Assembly: GCF_029714405.1 (NCBI RefSeq) | Contig: NZ_CP121650.1 | Location: 8,003,001-8,067,000, forward strand | Direction of reading: 5' to 3' | DNA from: Bradyrhizobium sp. CB82 | Lineage (GTDB): Bacteria > Pseudomonadota > Alphaproteobacteria > Rhizobiales > Xanthobacteraceae | DNA: 64,000 nt | Notes under the pieces: model-generated | What the model was told of the DNA's origin: nothing | Databases searched by the model: none | The model's input: the letters and a program-made list of their open reading frames with translations, nothing else | Made by a program: the position numbers and the translations under genes | Shown here: positions 47,558 to 57,029 of the stretch, in pieces | Position numbering within the stretch: position 1 is the stretch's first letter | How the letters are laid out: each line of letters begins with the position of its first letter

Positions 47558-47760
47558 CGGCACGTGCGCTCCCGTCGGGGTGCGCGCGGGGACGAGCAAT
47601 TGTCGGATAGGACAGCGTGGACTTGCGCACGGCATCATAGCGCCACGGCGAGCAATAGGCCCATCTTCATCGGCCATGGCGCGCCAGTTCGCCACCATTC
47701 AGGATAAAACTGCGAACAATGAGCGGATGCCGTTCGTGGTTGGGCCTGGTACGGCAAAGG

Positions 47761-48155
47761 TCACAGCGATTCGTGGCGAGAAGGATATCTGGCCGCCCGG
47801 ACCACGCTTTGAATGTTGCGGCGGGGGTCAAGCCTGGGGTTGCAAGATAGCGGGCGCGCGCGATTTGCTCTCACACCGCCCTCATAAGACGTAATCTTCT
47901 TGATCTGCGGCACCAGCACGTCTTTGGCCGTTTCGAGATCGAAGCGTGCTTGCATGTTCATCCAGAACGCCGCGCCGGTCTTGAAAAACTTGCCGAGCCG
48001 TAGCGCGGTGTCGGCGGTAACGGGCTTTTCTTCGCGCGCGATGCGTTCGATCCGGGCGCGCGGCACGTTCAGCGCGGCCGCGACCGCGTAAGTGGTCAGC
48101 TTGAGCGGAACGAGAAATTCCTCCCGCAGGTATGAACCGGCGGAAGTTTTGCCAC
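47761..48155 (-). pseudogene. higA: HigA antitoxin, N-terminal frameshift
   Basis: A GTG at 48155 after AGGAGAT gives MAKLPPVH, then a small deletion shifts the frame. The rest, YLREEFLVPLKLTTYAVAAALNVPRARIERI and TADTALRLGKFFKTGAAFWMNMQARFDLE, is the HigA helix-turn-helix protein. The C-terminus beyond IKKI runs on in unrelated sequence to the stop at 47761. It may be made from an internal GTG near 48066, but the usual start is broken. Confidence 0.7.
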
Positions 48156-48194
48156 TTACGATCTCCTATGTGGCCCGCATTCGGCCGGTCTGAG

Positions 48195-48464
48195 CTAGTG
48201 ATAGTCGATTATCTCCACGTCTTCTGGACCCGCATCGGGGACACGACCCGCCATTGATCATTGATGCGGATCGAGTGCTTAACCGCCAAAGCGCCTTTAA
48301 GGGCTTCAAGGCGGTTGCCGGGAGGCGAGTTCAGGACCTCAAGAAGGTCGGCGGACTCCACCATGATCAGCTTTCGGCGAGCTACCTTGGCAAGATTTGC
48401 CAGGAAACCCTTCGGAATCCTGAAGGATCGGCTCGGCAAATTTCCCCTTGAAGCTTCTGATCAC
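48195..48464 (-). pseudogene. higB: HigB toxin, two frameshifts
   Basis: Three frames together give VIRSFKGKFAEPILQDSE, then LAKVARRKLIMVESADLLEVLNSPPGNRLEALKG and HSIRINDQWRVV, then DAGPEDVEIIDYH and the stop, the order of a HigB (RelE-superfamily) mRNA interferase. Frame is lost near 48425 and again near 48240. It lies 39 bases upstream of the higA start, the normal toxin-first order. Confidence 0.75.
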
Positions 48465-48736
48465 GGGCGATACGCATCCCATTGAGATACGTGTGGCAAA
48501 ACCTTTGTATCCGGATGAGAGATACCGGTGGCGATACGCAGCATTTCCAGATAAGTGCAGGCGAACTGCGGGAGGCCCGCCGAGGGCGCAGATTCTCGAC
48601 ATTGAAAAGCGGCGGCCTCAGTGACATATGATCGCGATTTGCCATGCCTGCGTTCGCTGCGTGTCTTTTCTTGACGGCCCAGCACGCCGACTTTTCGATC
48701 GTCGACGAAACGCTGACCAGCTTGCCGGGAGTTTCC

Positions 48737-50995
48737 ATGTCATCGATCGGTACCGCGTTGCTCGACAGCCTGCGTTCCGTTAAGCGTCCGAGCAACTTTT
48801 GCGTCGGCGGAATTCGGGAGATCTCCATGCCGACGATCGATGTCGACGGCTTGGGCAGGATCGCTTTTCCTATCCTGCCCGTCCAAGCCGAGCGGCTTGT
48901 CGCAATCGCCGAGGCAGCACCCTATGGGCGGGGCGAGGAGACGGTGGTCGATCGCGAAGTCCGGAGAACCTGGCAGGTCGATTCCGCCAAAGTTCGGATC
49001 GGAGGGCGTAACTGGGACAAAACCCTGGCCGGGCTCGTCGCCGACGTAGCCCTCGGGCTCGGTGTGAGTGAGCCGGTGGCGCCCGATTTCTACAAGCTTC
49101 TAGTCTACGATACCGGCAGCTTCTTCGTCGACCACCGCGATACCGAGAAGGTCCCCGGCATGTTCGCGACGTTGGTGCTCGTGCTGCCCTCGACGCATGG
49201 CGGTGGCGAATTGGTCATAAAGCATCTCGGCCGCGAAGTGACGCTCGACCTGCGTCCGGAGGAGCCGTCCGAGGTCGGCTTTGCGGCTTTCTATGCCGAC
49301 TGCGTGCACGAAGTGCGTCCGGTCAAGGCGGGATTTCGCGTCAGCCTCATTTTCAACTTGCGGTTCGCCGGCACGAGACGCTCGCTGAAAGCGCCCGATT
49401 ATCGCACAGAGCACGGGCGGATCGTGAAATTGTTGCGGCGTTGGGCGAGCCTAGAGGACGAGCCTGACAAGCTGATCCTGCCCTTGGAGCACGCCTATAC
49501 GCCGGCGGAGCTGTCGTTCAGTGCCCTCAAGGGGGCTGACGCCGGCGTGGCGTCAGTCTTGGTCAAGGCAGCCGCGGAGGCGGACTGCGATCTCCACCTC
49601 GCTCTCGTCTCGATCGAGGAGAGCGGCAGCGCCGAACATACCGGCTATTACGGCCGGGGCCGCTGGAGTAGCGACGAGGAGGAGGACGAAGAATTCGAGG
49701 TTGCCGAGGTCATCGACCGGGTGCTGATCCTGACCGAGTGGCGGCGTCCGGATGGCGGCGAGGCCGAGTTCGACGAGTTTCCGTTCGCCGAGGACGAGTT
49801 ATGCCCGCCTGATGCTTTCGAGGACCTGGCCCCAGACGAGCAGGTTTTTCAGGAGGCGACGGGCAACGAGGGCGCATCCTTCGAGCGTACCTATCGCCGC
49901 GCTGGCTTCGTGTTGTGGCCAAGTGCGCGGAGGCTCGCGGTGCTGAATCAGGCTGGCCTCCGCACGACGCAGCCGTATCTCGAAGGTCTAACAGCGCGCT
50001 GGGAGACAAGCAAGGCAGAGATCCAGTCGCCGTTGTGGCGTGAGGCCGACGAGCTTTCCGAGCATATGCTGCGCTCCTGGCCTCGTCATGTGTGGCGCGA
50101 CGAAGGCAATATTGACGCGAGCCGGATGCTCAATCTGCTGGTCCGGCTCGGCAATGTGGCGCGCATTGACGCATTCCTCGCCGGCCTGTCCGCCGAAGGC
50201 ATTTATGGCGCGCCCGACAACGAGGCGATCGTGCGCGCGGCCGCCCTCCTTCCGGCCTCGCGTGCAACGGAGCTGCTGGTCCGGATTTTCAGCCGTAACG
50301 CTCCGGCCCATCTCGGCGCCTGCGGCGATCTGCTGCGGCGCTGCGTTGCGGCGAAGATGGGTACGACGGGCGACCTGGTGCGGATCGGCGCAGCCCTGAT
50401 CGACGCCCTGCCGGGTGCCCCGACGAGGGAGGAGGTCGGCACCTGGACCCGGCCAACACCCATGTCGCCCGGCTTCGTTGTCGATCTTCTGACCGCGACG
50501 AGCCGGATCGATGCAGGTCTCGCGGCGCGTGCGATCGAGCACCTGCTGGCCCGGTCGAAGACATACAAGCCGGACGAGGTATTAGTCCCCGCCGCTCGCA
50601 CGTTTGCTAAACTGGCGGAAAGCACTGCGTGGCCGGCGGTGGCGCGGCTCCGAGAGACGTCTCTCGACCATCTACGCAGGCGGATCGCACTGCCGCTGGA
50701 GGCGCCACGGGACTGGGCAAGGACCAACCCACTTAGATGCACGTGCGGCGACTGTCGCGGACTGGGCGCTTTCCTGGTTGCGCCGGATCAACAGCAATGG
50801 CGCCTGAAGGCGATCCAGGATCGGAGGACCCATGTCGAGCAAAGCGTTCGGCGCGCGGCGTGCGACCTTGACCTCACGACCGAAAGGCGCGGTAGCCCCC
50901 ACACGCTCGTCGCCACCAAGAACCAGGCCAGCTACGAACGGCGCGCAAAGCAGCGCCTGCAGGACCTGGAGAATGTTTCGGCGCTGGGCGGATGA
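48737..50995 (+). CDS. 2-oxoglutarate/Fe(II)-dependent oxygenase, long form
   Basis: The protein is about 752 residues. An N-terminal oxygenase domain (about 60-220) contains FYKLLVYDTGSFFVDHRDTEK (the HxD iron ligands), GGGELVIKHLG, and ADCVHEVRPVKAGFRVSLIFNL (the distal His and the oxoglutarate-binding Arg). The long remainder is helical and ends near a Cys pair, CTCGDCRGLG. Such domains hydroxylate protein or small-molecule targets. The ATG at 48737 follows GGGAG, preferred over 48644. It leads three same-strand genes, with the next starting 43 bases on. Confidence 0.8.
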   Translation: MSSIGTALLDSLRSVKRPSNFCVGGIREISMPTIDVDGLGRIAFPILPVQAERLVAIAEAAPYGRGEETVVDREVRRTWQVDSAKVRIGGRNWDKTLAGLVADVALGLGVSEPVAPDFYKLLVYDTGSFFVDHRDTEKVPGMFATLVLVLPSTHGGGELVIKHLGREVTLDLRPEEPSEVGFAAFYADCVHEVRPVKAGFRVSLIFNLRFAGTRRSLKAPDYRTEHGRIVKLLRRWASLEDEPDKLILPLEHAYTPAELSFSALKGADAGVASVLVKAAAEADCDLHLALVSIEESGSAEHTGYYGRGRWSSDEEEDEEFEVAEVIDRVLILTEWRRPDGGEAEFDEFPFAEDELCPPDAFEDLAPDEQVFQEATGNEGASFERTYRRAGFVLWPSARRLAVLNQAGLRTTQPYLEGLTARWETSKAEIQSPLWREADELSEHMLRSWPRHVWRDEGNIDASRMLNLLVRLGNVARIDAFLAGLSAEGIYGAPDNEAIVRAAALLPASRATELLVRIFSRNAPAHLGACGDLLRRCVAAKMGTTGDLVRIGAALIDALPGAPTREEVGTWTRPTPMSPGFVVDLLTATSRIDAGLAARAIEHLLARSKTYKPDEVLVPAARTFAKLAESTAWPAVARLRETSLDHLRRRIALPLEAPRDWARTNPLRCTCGDCRGLGAFLVAPDQQQWRLKAIQDRRTHVEQSVRRAACDLDLTTERRGSPHTLVATKNQASYERRAKQRLQDLENVSALGG

Positions 50996-51038
50996 ACATT
51001 GTTCTGGCCCCGTAGGGAACAGCAAGTTCGAGCACGGA

Positions 51039-51746
51039 ATGAGCCGGGCGAATCGGGTTCCACTCGCTGATCGCGTCGCCAGGGCAGCGGAAGCGGCGCT
51101 TGCCGCCCGGAGTTTTGTGAGCGCCATCGACGTTCTCGTCGGGATCGGCTGGCTTGATCCTGAAGCGGTGGAGCGCTGGCGCCGCGGGCAGGTCGATTAC
51201 CTCGAGAGGGTCATCCGGACCAACCTGCCGCGCATCTCGGAAGCCATGAAGCTTTTCCGGTCATGGGCGACCGCCAGAGGACCGAACGCAAGCCAGACGG
51301 TGTATGTCGCGCGTACGCCGCGACGGCAGACACTCCGTTTCAGCCGAAGCGGAAATCCTGCAATCGACGCGTCGTATCGGACTCATTGGGTCTCGCCGGA
51401 GCTCTCCGAGAGGAAGCGCGCGCGTCTGATGGAGAAAGCAAGCCATGCTCCAGAACTGGTGGTCATCCAGCCATTGAACGACGCGTGGAGATGCCATCGG
51501 TGTGGCGGCACCGACGATCTGTTGATGATGGAGAATCGCAGCCCGGCGTGCTTGCGCTGCATTGGCCTCGATGATCTCGAATTTCTGCCGGCAGGCGATG
51601 CCTTGCTCACGCGGCGCGTGAAGGCGAGAAGCACGAGATACGCTGTCGTCGTGCGCTTCAGCAGGACCCGCGGCCGTTACGAACGACAGGGTCTGCTGGT
51701 CGAGCCGCAGGCATTGGCAGATGTGCAACGCGATCTCGTCCGATAG
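51039..51746 (+). CDS. Zinc-ribbon protein of unknown function (DUF2293-associated type)
   Basis: The 235-residue protein contains CHRCGG and CLRC (about residues 150-176), a likely four-Cys zinc ribbon, within WRCHRCGGTDDLLMMEN and ACLRCIGLDDLEFLPAGDALLTRR. The C-terminal RYAVVVRFSRTRGRYERQGLLVE resembles what I recall from DUF2293-containing proteins, but the DUF2293 part itself is absent. Start ATG 51039 is chosen because the longer frame starting at 50832 overlaps the oxygenase gene. Confidence 0.6.
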   Translation: MSRANRVPLADRVARAAEAALAARSFVSAIDVLVGIGWLDPEAVERWRRGQVDYLERVIRTNLPRISEAMKLFRSWATARGPNASQTVYVARTPRRQTLRFSRSGNPAIDASYRTHWVSPELSERKRARLMEKASHAPELVVIQPLNDAWRCHRCGGTDDLLMMENRSPACLRCIGLDDLEFLPAGDALLTRRVKARSTRYAVVVRFSRTRGRYERQGLLVEPQALADVQRDLVR

Positions 51747-52023
51747 ACGCTGTCTCGATTTCCGGCTCCGCCCAATCATAACGCAATTTCAATTACATAT
51801 GAGTTCGCAGTTTTGTTTTGAGTGGCGCGCCAATTCGCGATTTTCTGCGCCATTCTTTCCGGAAGGTGCGCGTAATCGCGCCCACGTGCGCGAGGCTATG
51901 CCAGGAGTTCGCCCGCGTTTGCTCTGCCCCGACAAGGGCACATTAGCTGTGGATTTCAATGACTTTCAAGGAGCCGAGACGCGCCTGGCGGCTAACCTCG
52001 TATGATTCGTGGAGGTAATGTCG

Positions 52024-53622
52024 ATGGCTCGAGTCCAGCCAAAGTCTTCGTTGACGGACGACTATGCGAGACTGATTGCGCGCGCCGTAGCCAAGGGCCG
52101 GCCCCCCCCGTTCAGTGCCGACCTCGATCGGTACTGCGAAAGCTCCCCACGCGAAATTTTCACGGCTTTCGCGGGCGCAGCCCGGCACATGCCTCCGGCC
52201 GGCAAGGATGAGGCGCTCGGCATCGGTTATCTGTTTCTGTTGCAGCGGCTGCTCGAGCACCTGCGCTATCGCACCGATCGCGGCTATGCGGATGCGGCCA
52301 AGTTCATCGCGGATTTTCAGGCCGACGTCGTCACACGGGTTGAGGCGGGACAGGTCGATGCGCGCATGCTCTCCTTCGTCGGAGCAGCGCTGCACCAATC
52401 GAAGATCCCGGCATCGCCGGAGCTTGCGGCCGCATCGGCCAGGCATTCCAACAATGAGGACGAGGGCGGGCCGCTTCCGACCGACGTCCGCGCGGCACTC
52501 GGCGGTATCCTCGAAGCCTGCGGCGGCGATCCGTTCATGGTTGTCGGCTCGCTGATCGAGAGCAGCCACGCCATGCCGGTGGAAACCCGAAGCTCTTTGG
52601 CAGGAGCCATGGCGCTCGCGGGGATACCGGAAGCCCGCGCCGCTGCAGTTCTGTTCCTGCTCGATCCGGATACTGCCGTTCGCCGCGCGGTCGCCGTAGC
52701 GCTTGATCAGGTCGCCGCCTCGCTGACGCAGACGGATATTCGGCGGCTGATTGCGATGCGCAATTGGCGGCCTGAAGACGAGCGAGCCCAAGTCGACGCC
52801 GTCATCCGCAAGTCGCGCACGGCTGGGATCGATTGTGCGCAGTGGCAGGCGGGTAGCATCGAAGCAGTTGTCGCCTCAGCCATTGACGGGTCCACAACAC
52901 AAGGTTTCCTGCTGGTTTCGCCGGCCGGACGGAAGAAGCGGATATCGTCGGTTCTGACCAAAGGCGGGATTGCCGATGCCTGGAGCGGCGAGCCGGAATC
53001 GGTTCGCCGGATCGAGGCGACCTTGGCCGGCGCGGGGAGGAATTCCCCTATGCTTGCGGTGTCCCGATCATATCTCGACCGCGCAGTGGCGCATCATTTG
53101 GCGCTCAGCACAGAGAAGCGGGAAGCCGCGCCGTTGGGTTTACTTCACGTTGCCGAGACGATCGGCGGCGCCGACTGGCAACCCGCGCGGATAGCTTTCA
53201 GTGAAGCGCTTACCGGGTTGATCGCCGACATTCCGAAGACGATGTGCGAGGCCGCGGCGCTCGCTTCGGTGTTACGCAAGAGCGACGATTTGGCCGACCT
53301 CGATGCCGTTGCCCTGTCTTGGTTCGAGGACGATCCACAGGTCGCACAAGCGGTGGAAGCTGCGCGCGGTCGCGATCACGCCAAGCTTGCCAGTTATCTC
53401 TTGCAGAGCGCCCTTCCGCGGCATCGCGACAGATGGGCCGAGACTGTTCTGCGCACGGCCCTATGGATGCACGAGGCGCCTCCGGAGGCCGATCTGTGCT
53501 GGCGTGAGCTCGCGCTCGTTGCGAAAGCGCTCGCCGACGGTCGGGACATGGCTGAGATCGGATTGATGCGCAATATCGCACTGCGGACGATCGCGGTTCT
53601 CAGAAGCGCCGGGCGAATGTGA
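52024..53622 (+). CDS. Unknown 532-residue helical-repeat-like protein
   Basis: I do not recognise a family. The protein is mostly helical with repeat-like Ala/Leu-rich segments (for example AAVLFLLDPDTAVRRAVAVALDQVAASL, which reads like a HEAT repeat). GGAGG lies eight bases before the ATG at 52024; upstream in-frame starts at 52009 and 52018 are less well placed. It is the third gene in line with the oxygenase and zinc-ribbon genes, after a gap of about 280 bases that shows no gene. Confidence 0.65.
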   Translation: MARVQPKSSLTDDYARLIARAVAKGRPPPFSADLDRYCESSPREIFTAFAGAARHMPPAGKDEALGIGYLFLLQRLLEHLRYRTDRGYADAAKFIADFQADVVTRVEAGQVDARMLSFVGAALHQSKIPASPELAAASARHSNNEDEGGPLPTDVRAALGGILEACGGDPFMVVGSLIESSHAMPVETRSSLAGAMALAGIPEARAAAVLFLLDPDTAVRRAVAVALDQVAASLTQTDIRRLIAMRNWRPEDERAQVDAVIRKSRTAGIDCAQWQAGSIEAVVASAIDGSTTQGFLLVSPAGRKKRISSVLTKGGIADAWSGEPESVRRIEATLAGAGRNSPMLAVSRSYLDRAVAHHLALSTEKREAAPLGLLHVAETIGGADWQPARIAFSEALTGLIADIPKTMCEAAALASVLRKSDDLADLDAVALSWFEDDPQVAQAVEAARGRDHAKLASYLLQSALPRHRDRWAETVLRTALWMHEAPPEADLCWRELALVAKALADGRDMAEIGLMRNIALRTIAVLRSAGRM

Positions 53623-54184
53623 GTTAGACACGTGTATTGCTCCAATCGGAGCGGAGCGGGGAATTCGCAGGCCTTCGCAGATTAGTTAGTCGGGTGCAGC
53701 GTGTGGCTGGCCGCTTCATCATAGCGTCGCGGCGAAGCAATAGATTCCCATCTTCAGGCCGTGGTGCGCCAGTTGCCGTCAATCGTCCACCGTCTCGGAT
53801 CCTCGATTCCTAATTCCAAACCAAAAATTGAGATGCTCCCGATTAGCCGGGACTGAGACTCGGCTTTTTTATTTGGCGAGACTGGAAGGTGATCGACGGC
53901 GATATGGAAAAGCTTCGGGAGATATACGTCTTTGTCTGCTTCGCCCTCGGTGGTGGCGCTAATTTGAAAGCTTTGGGGGGCCAAACATCCGCCATCCAGA
54001 GTAGCCCAGCCACGGCGCACAGCATGCCAACGATGGACGGCAACTACCGGCAGAATCACGGTGTGCTTCTTCATCTCTCTGGCTCTCGACCCGCGTCCGC
54101 TTTAAAGACAACCAGCACTCTACCCTTCAGAAGCCCGCCTAGCGGCGCGTCTCGCACTTCCTCGACTGAGATGGGCTCCTTAGC
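53623..54184. other. Intergenic region with weak minus-strand frame
   Basis: A minus-strand frame (53754-54074, start MKKHTVILPVVAV) and a neighbouring frame (VGMLCAVAGLLWMADVW) together suggest a small frameshifted membrane protein, but I cannot assign it. A segment at about 53715-53775 resembles one at about 47633-47695. Confidence 0.3.
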
Positions 54185-54445
54185 GACAGGCAAGGGGACG
54201 ATGAGCCACGAGGGCAAAGCGACTCGCCAACCCGCCCGCGCCCACCGCAACTTCCTGCCGCCGCTGACCTCAATCCGATCGAGCAGATCTTCGCCAAACT
54301 CAAACACTTCATGCTAGCTGCAGAGCCTCGTGACGTGGGTCGGCGAACTCCGCGATCTCTTCATGGAGGGGTGTACCAACTGCTTCAAAAACACCGATTT
54401 GTGGAAGCCGTCGCGAACTGCGGCGCCCGGCTGAGCGCGGAACGT
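54185..54445 (+). pseudogene. IS630-family transposase C-terminal remnant
   Basis: In mixed frames it encodes SHEGKATRQ, FLPP, DLNPIEQIFAKLKHFM and CTNCFKNTD, matching the end of IS630-family transposases (SHKGxAxR; FLPPYSPDLNPIEQxFAKLKH; CANYFxNAGY). The third catalytic acid (Glu of NPIE) is visible. Frameshifts and the missing N-terminal two thirds make it a scrap. Confidence 0.65.
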
Positions 54446-54469
54446 TGAACTAAGCCCTATGCTAGAATT

Positions 54470-54486
54470 CCGACAAGTTCTGTCGG
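54470..54486. promoter_or_regulatory. Perfect dyad upstream of aminomutase gene
   Basis: CCGACA (54470-54475) and TGTCGG (54481-54486) flank five bases (AGTTC). It lies about 250 bases upstream of the kamA-type start in otherwise non-coding sequence. A sigma-54-like TGGCAC-N5-TTGA sits at 54592-54606, but the -12 element lacks the expected GC. Confidence 0.3.
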
Positions 54487-54732
54487 ATGTGTCGGCTTCC
54501 TGACCACTGTTGCCAATTCACGCCTCCGTCTTTGCGTCGCGACTAGCGAGCGTATTCCGACGAAATCGCTTGTTTTCGTCGATCCGCTAATTGGCACAAA
54601 GTTTGAGTCTGAGGGATCGTGCGCGACGAGAGCGGAGTGCCGGCACATCAATCGCGGGAAGAATTAGCTAGTCCTTGTACCATCTTGCCCATCAGTCCAC
54701 TAAGACCACGCCACTCGAGTCGGAGACTTCGT

Positions 54733-55854
54733 ATGCCATCTACTAAGGAGTTGAAAAATGACTCCTGGGACGATTGGCGTTGGCAACTTGATAATAGCAT
54801 CACCACGCTTGAGGCCCTAAGAGATCACCTAAATCTAGCGCCGGAAGAGGAAAATGTATTTCACAAAGTAGGTAAGCGATATGTGTTTCAAGTAACTCCA
54901 TATTACTTATCGCTGATGGATCGGAACGATCCAAACGATCCGGTTCGCCTCCAGGCTCTTCCAAACGTCAAGGAGCTTACTGACATCTATCATATAGACC
55001 AACTCCCGTCATTCCACCGATCAGGCGTGGAGTCCGAGAATCCTCTTTGGAAGGAGGGGAAGACCGATGTGAACTGCATCGTGCACCGGTACCCTGATCG
55101 CGTGCTTTTTCATCTGACCAACCTGTGTCCGACGTATTGCAGACACTGCTCGCGAAAGGTCCACGCGAGTCACGACTCAATCGTCAGTGATCGATCTTTG
55201 ATTGACAAAGGAATTTCATACATCGAAGCGCGGCCGGAAATTCGGGACGTCTTGTTGAGCGGAGGTGATCCTCTTACCATCGGCGACAACAAGATCGAGT
55301 ATGTCGTGTCGCGCCTCAGGCAGCTTCCACATGTACAGATTATTCGTATCGGCACTCGGGCTCCTGTGACACTTCCGCAGCGCATTACGCCCGAATTCTG
55401 TCAGATGATAAAGAAATATCATCCGATTTGGATAAACACTCAATTCAATCACCCCAACGAGGTGACATCAGAGGCCAAACTCGCAATCGAGCGGCTTCTC
55501 GAAGCAGGGGTTCCGGTGGGAAATCAATCCGTGCTGTTGAAAGGAATCAACGACTCGGTCGACGTTATGAAACGGCTGGTCCACGCACTCGTTATGGCGC
55601 GCGTGCGACCGTACTACCTGTATCATGCTGACTTAGTGCGAGGAGCTGAGCACTTTAGAACATCAATAGCCGAGGGGATTCATATCATCGAGAATCTCCG
55701 CGGACATACCTCTGGATTTGCGGTGCCACAATATGTGATCTGCACGCCGCTTGGTAAGACGCCGCTCAATCCGAATTACCTGATTGGCTCGGGACCGGGG
55801 CACATCGTCTTACGCAACTATGAGTGGAGGACTTGGAAGGATCCTGACGCTTGA
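54733..55854 (+). CDS. KamA-family radical-SAM aminomutase, divergent substrate pocket
   Basis: The 373-residue protein has the radical-SAM cluster motif C132-x3-C136-x2-C139 (LCPTYCRHCS), LLSGGDPL, and the lysine-2,3-aminomutase C-terminal blocks (DLVRGAEHFRTSIAEGI, RGHTSGFAVPQYV, NPNYL). The family moves an amino group from C2 to C3 using SAM and PLP. The usual DAPGGGGK segment is replaced by CTPLGK: the PLP-binding Lys is kept, but the Asp that holds the side-chain ammonium of lysine is missing, so lysine may not be the substrate. The ATG at 54733 follows GGAG with seven-base spacing and is preferred to 54619. Confidence 0.85.
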   Translation: MPSTKELKNDSWDDWRWQLDNSITTLEALRDHLNLAPEEENVFHKVGKRYVFQVTPYYLSLMDRNDPNDPVRLQALPNVKELTDIYHIDQLPSFHRSGVESENPLWKEGKTDVNCIVHRYPDRVLFHLTNLCPTYCRHCSRKVHASHDSIVSDRSLIDKGISYIEARPEIRDVLLSGGDPLTIGDNKIEYVVSRLRQLPHVQIIRIGTRAPVTLPQRITPEFCQMIKKYHPIWINTQFNHPNEVTSEAKLAIERLLEAGVPVGNQSVLLKGINDSVDVMKRLVHALVMARVRPYYLYHADLVRGAEHFRTSIAEGIHIIENLRGHTSGFAVPQYVICTPLGKTPLNPNYLIGSGPGHIVLRNYEWRTWKDPDA

Positions 55855-55957
55855 GAGCCGCGTCCTAAGTGTGCTGCGCAAACCTATGCTCATCGCAATC
55901 CCAGTCAGGACTTGTCGTTACGGCGGTCGAAAGCCGCGCAAACTCCAGGAGGGCGGA

Positions 55958-56359
55958 ATGTTTCTTAAAGCGGACGGCACTGAGGTTTGGCTGCAGAGCT
56001 CGCCAAGCCTGCCGTATCTATCGCTCGGTGGAGTGATCGAGACTTCTGAGGACTATCTGGTGATTCGATCGAGGCTGCTTCAAGTGTACAAGCGGCATCA
56101 CGGCATGGTGTCGGACGATGCATTCCTTATTTGGGATGAGGATAGCACTACTTTGCTTTTCTGCGCTAGACCCGACAAGAATTGTGCTTTGTTGCTGCTT
56201 GGAGAATTTGGACGAAGCAGGAAGAATGGGACACCAAGCGCGGTGCTTGAGGACTTGATCGATATTGTCGACACGAGCCTCAGCGGAATTGCACGGCACA
56301 GCGGCGCGACCATTCGGCTTCAGGTAGTGAAGCCCGAACTTGCGATCCGTACCGGCTGA
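55958..56359 (+). CDS. Unknown 133-residue protein
   Basis: No family recognised. The ATG at 55958 follows GGAGGG. The sequence looks like a real soluble alpha/beta protein (GVIETSEDYLVIRSRLLQVY, FLIWDEDSTTLLFCARPDKN, ALLLLGEFGRS). It lies about 100 bases after the aminomutase gene on the same strand, so it may belong to the same operon. Confidence 0.5.
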   Translation: MFLKADGTEVWLQSSPSLPYLSLGGVIETSEDYLVIRSRLLQVYKRHHGMVSDDAFLIWDEDSTTLLFCARPDKNCALLLLGEFGRSRKNGTPSAVLEDLIDIVDTSLSGIARHSGATIRLQVVKPELAIRTG

Positions 56360-57029
56360 AGGGCCACTGGAGCGAGATGTTATTGCCGACGAAGTCCGGT
56401 CGCGTTCTTAACGTTCTGGCGTGTCCACAGGCCTCCGATAGGCCGAGCGCAACTTGCAGCGGCCCTCTACGACAGGCCTGCGGAGCCGACGGGGGCGGTC
56501 GCCTTACCCGGAGAAGGAATGGCCGCGCGCGACTCCATGGCTCTCATAGTGCGTTGAAGCGCAACTAGTTTTTGGAAGGGGCGCCGGATGCATGCCTGGA
56601 AATGTCGCTTCCCCTTCTTGGAAGCCGCATAGAGATTGTGCCCACCAACACTCGCGGGCTACTGCGACGAACAGTGGTGTCACGACTAACAGAAGAGCTG
56701 CAGCGCGGTTTCGGCATCACGTCACTCGTTGTCGGTTCTCCGACGCCGGCGTGATTAGCCAGCAAGGAGTTTCGTCCGCTAAGCCACTTTCATTCTACCG
56801 ACGATCGTCGAGCTGACGCGGATGTCGGATTTGCAATGTGAGATCTTCTGCCCCGGCCGCGTGTCATCTGCTGCCAGCGCTAGGATCTCAAGTGCCAGAT
56901 CGACCTGAAACATTTCGGGCTCTGGCCAGATCCTCCGCTTACATACAGCACGACGAAATGGTTGCGCGTGTGACAAGCCGCATCGCAGCCGACAATCTTA
57001 TATCAGAACGAGACGAGGGTCATGGCGAG
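56360..57029. other. Intergenic region, no supported gene
   Basis: Short plus-strand frames, including one at 56572-56754 (VSRLTEELQRGFGITSLVVGS), look protein-like but have no family or clear ribosome site. No RNA gene or repeat is evident. Confidence 0.35.

Noticed and set aside
54592..54606. Sigma-54 promoter upstream of the aminomutase gene (TGGCAC-N5-TTGA)
   Set aside because: The -12 element lacks the near-invariant GC and no NifA-type TGT-N10-ACA site was found upstream.
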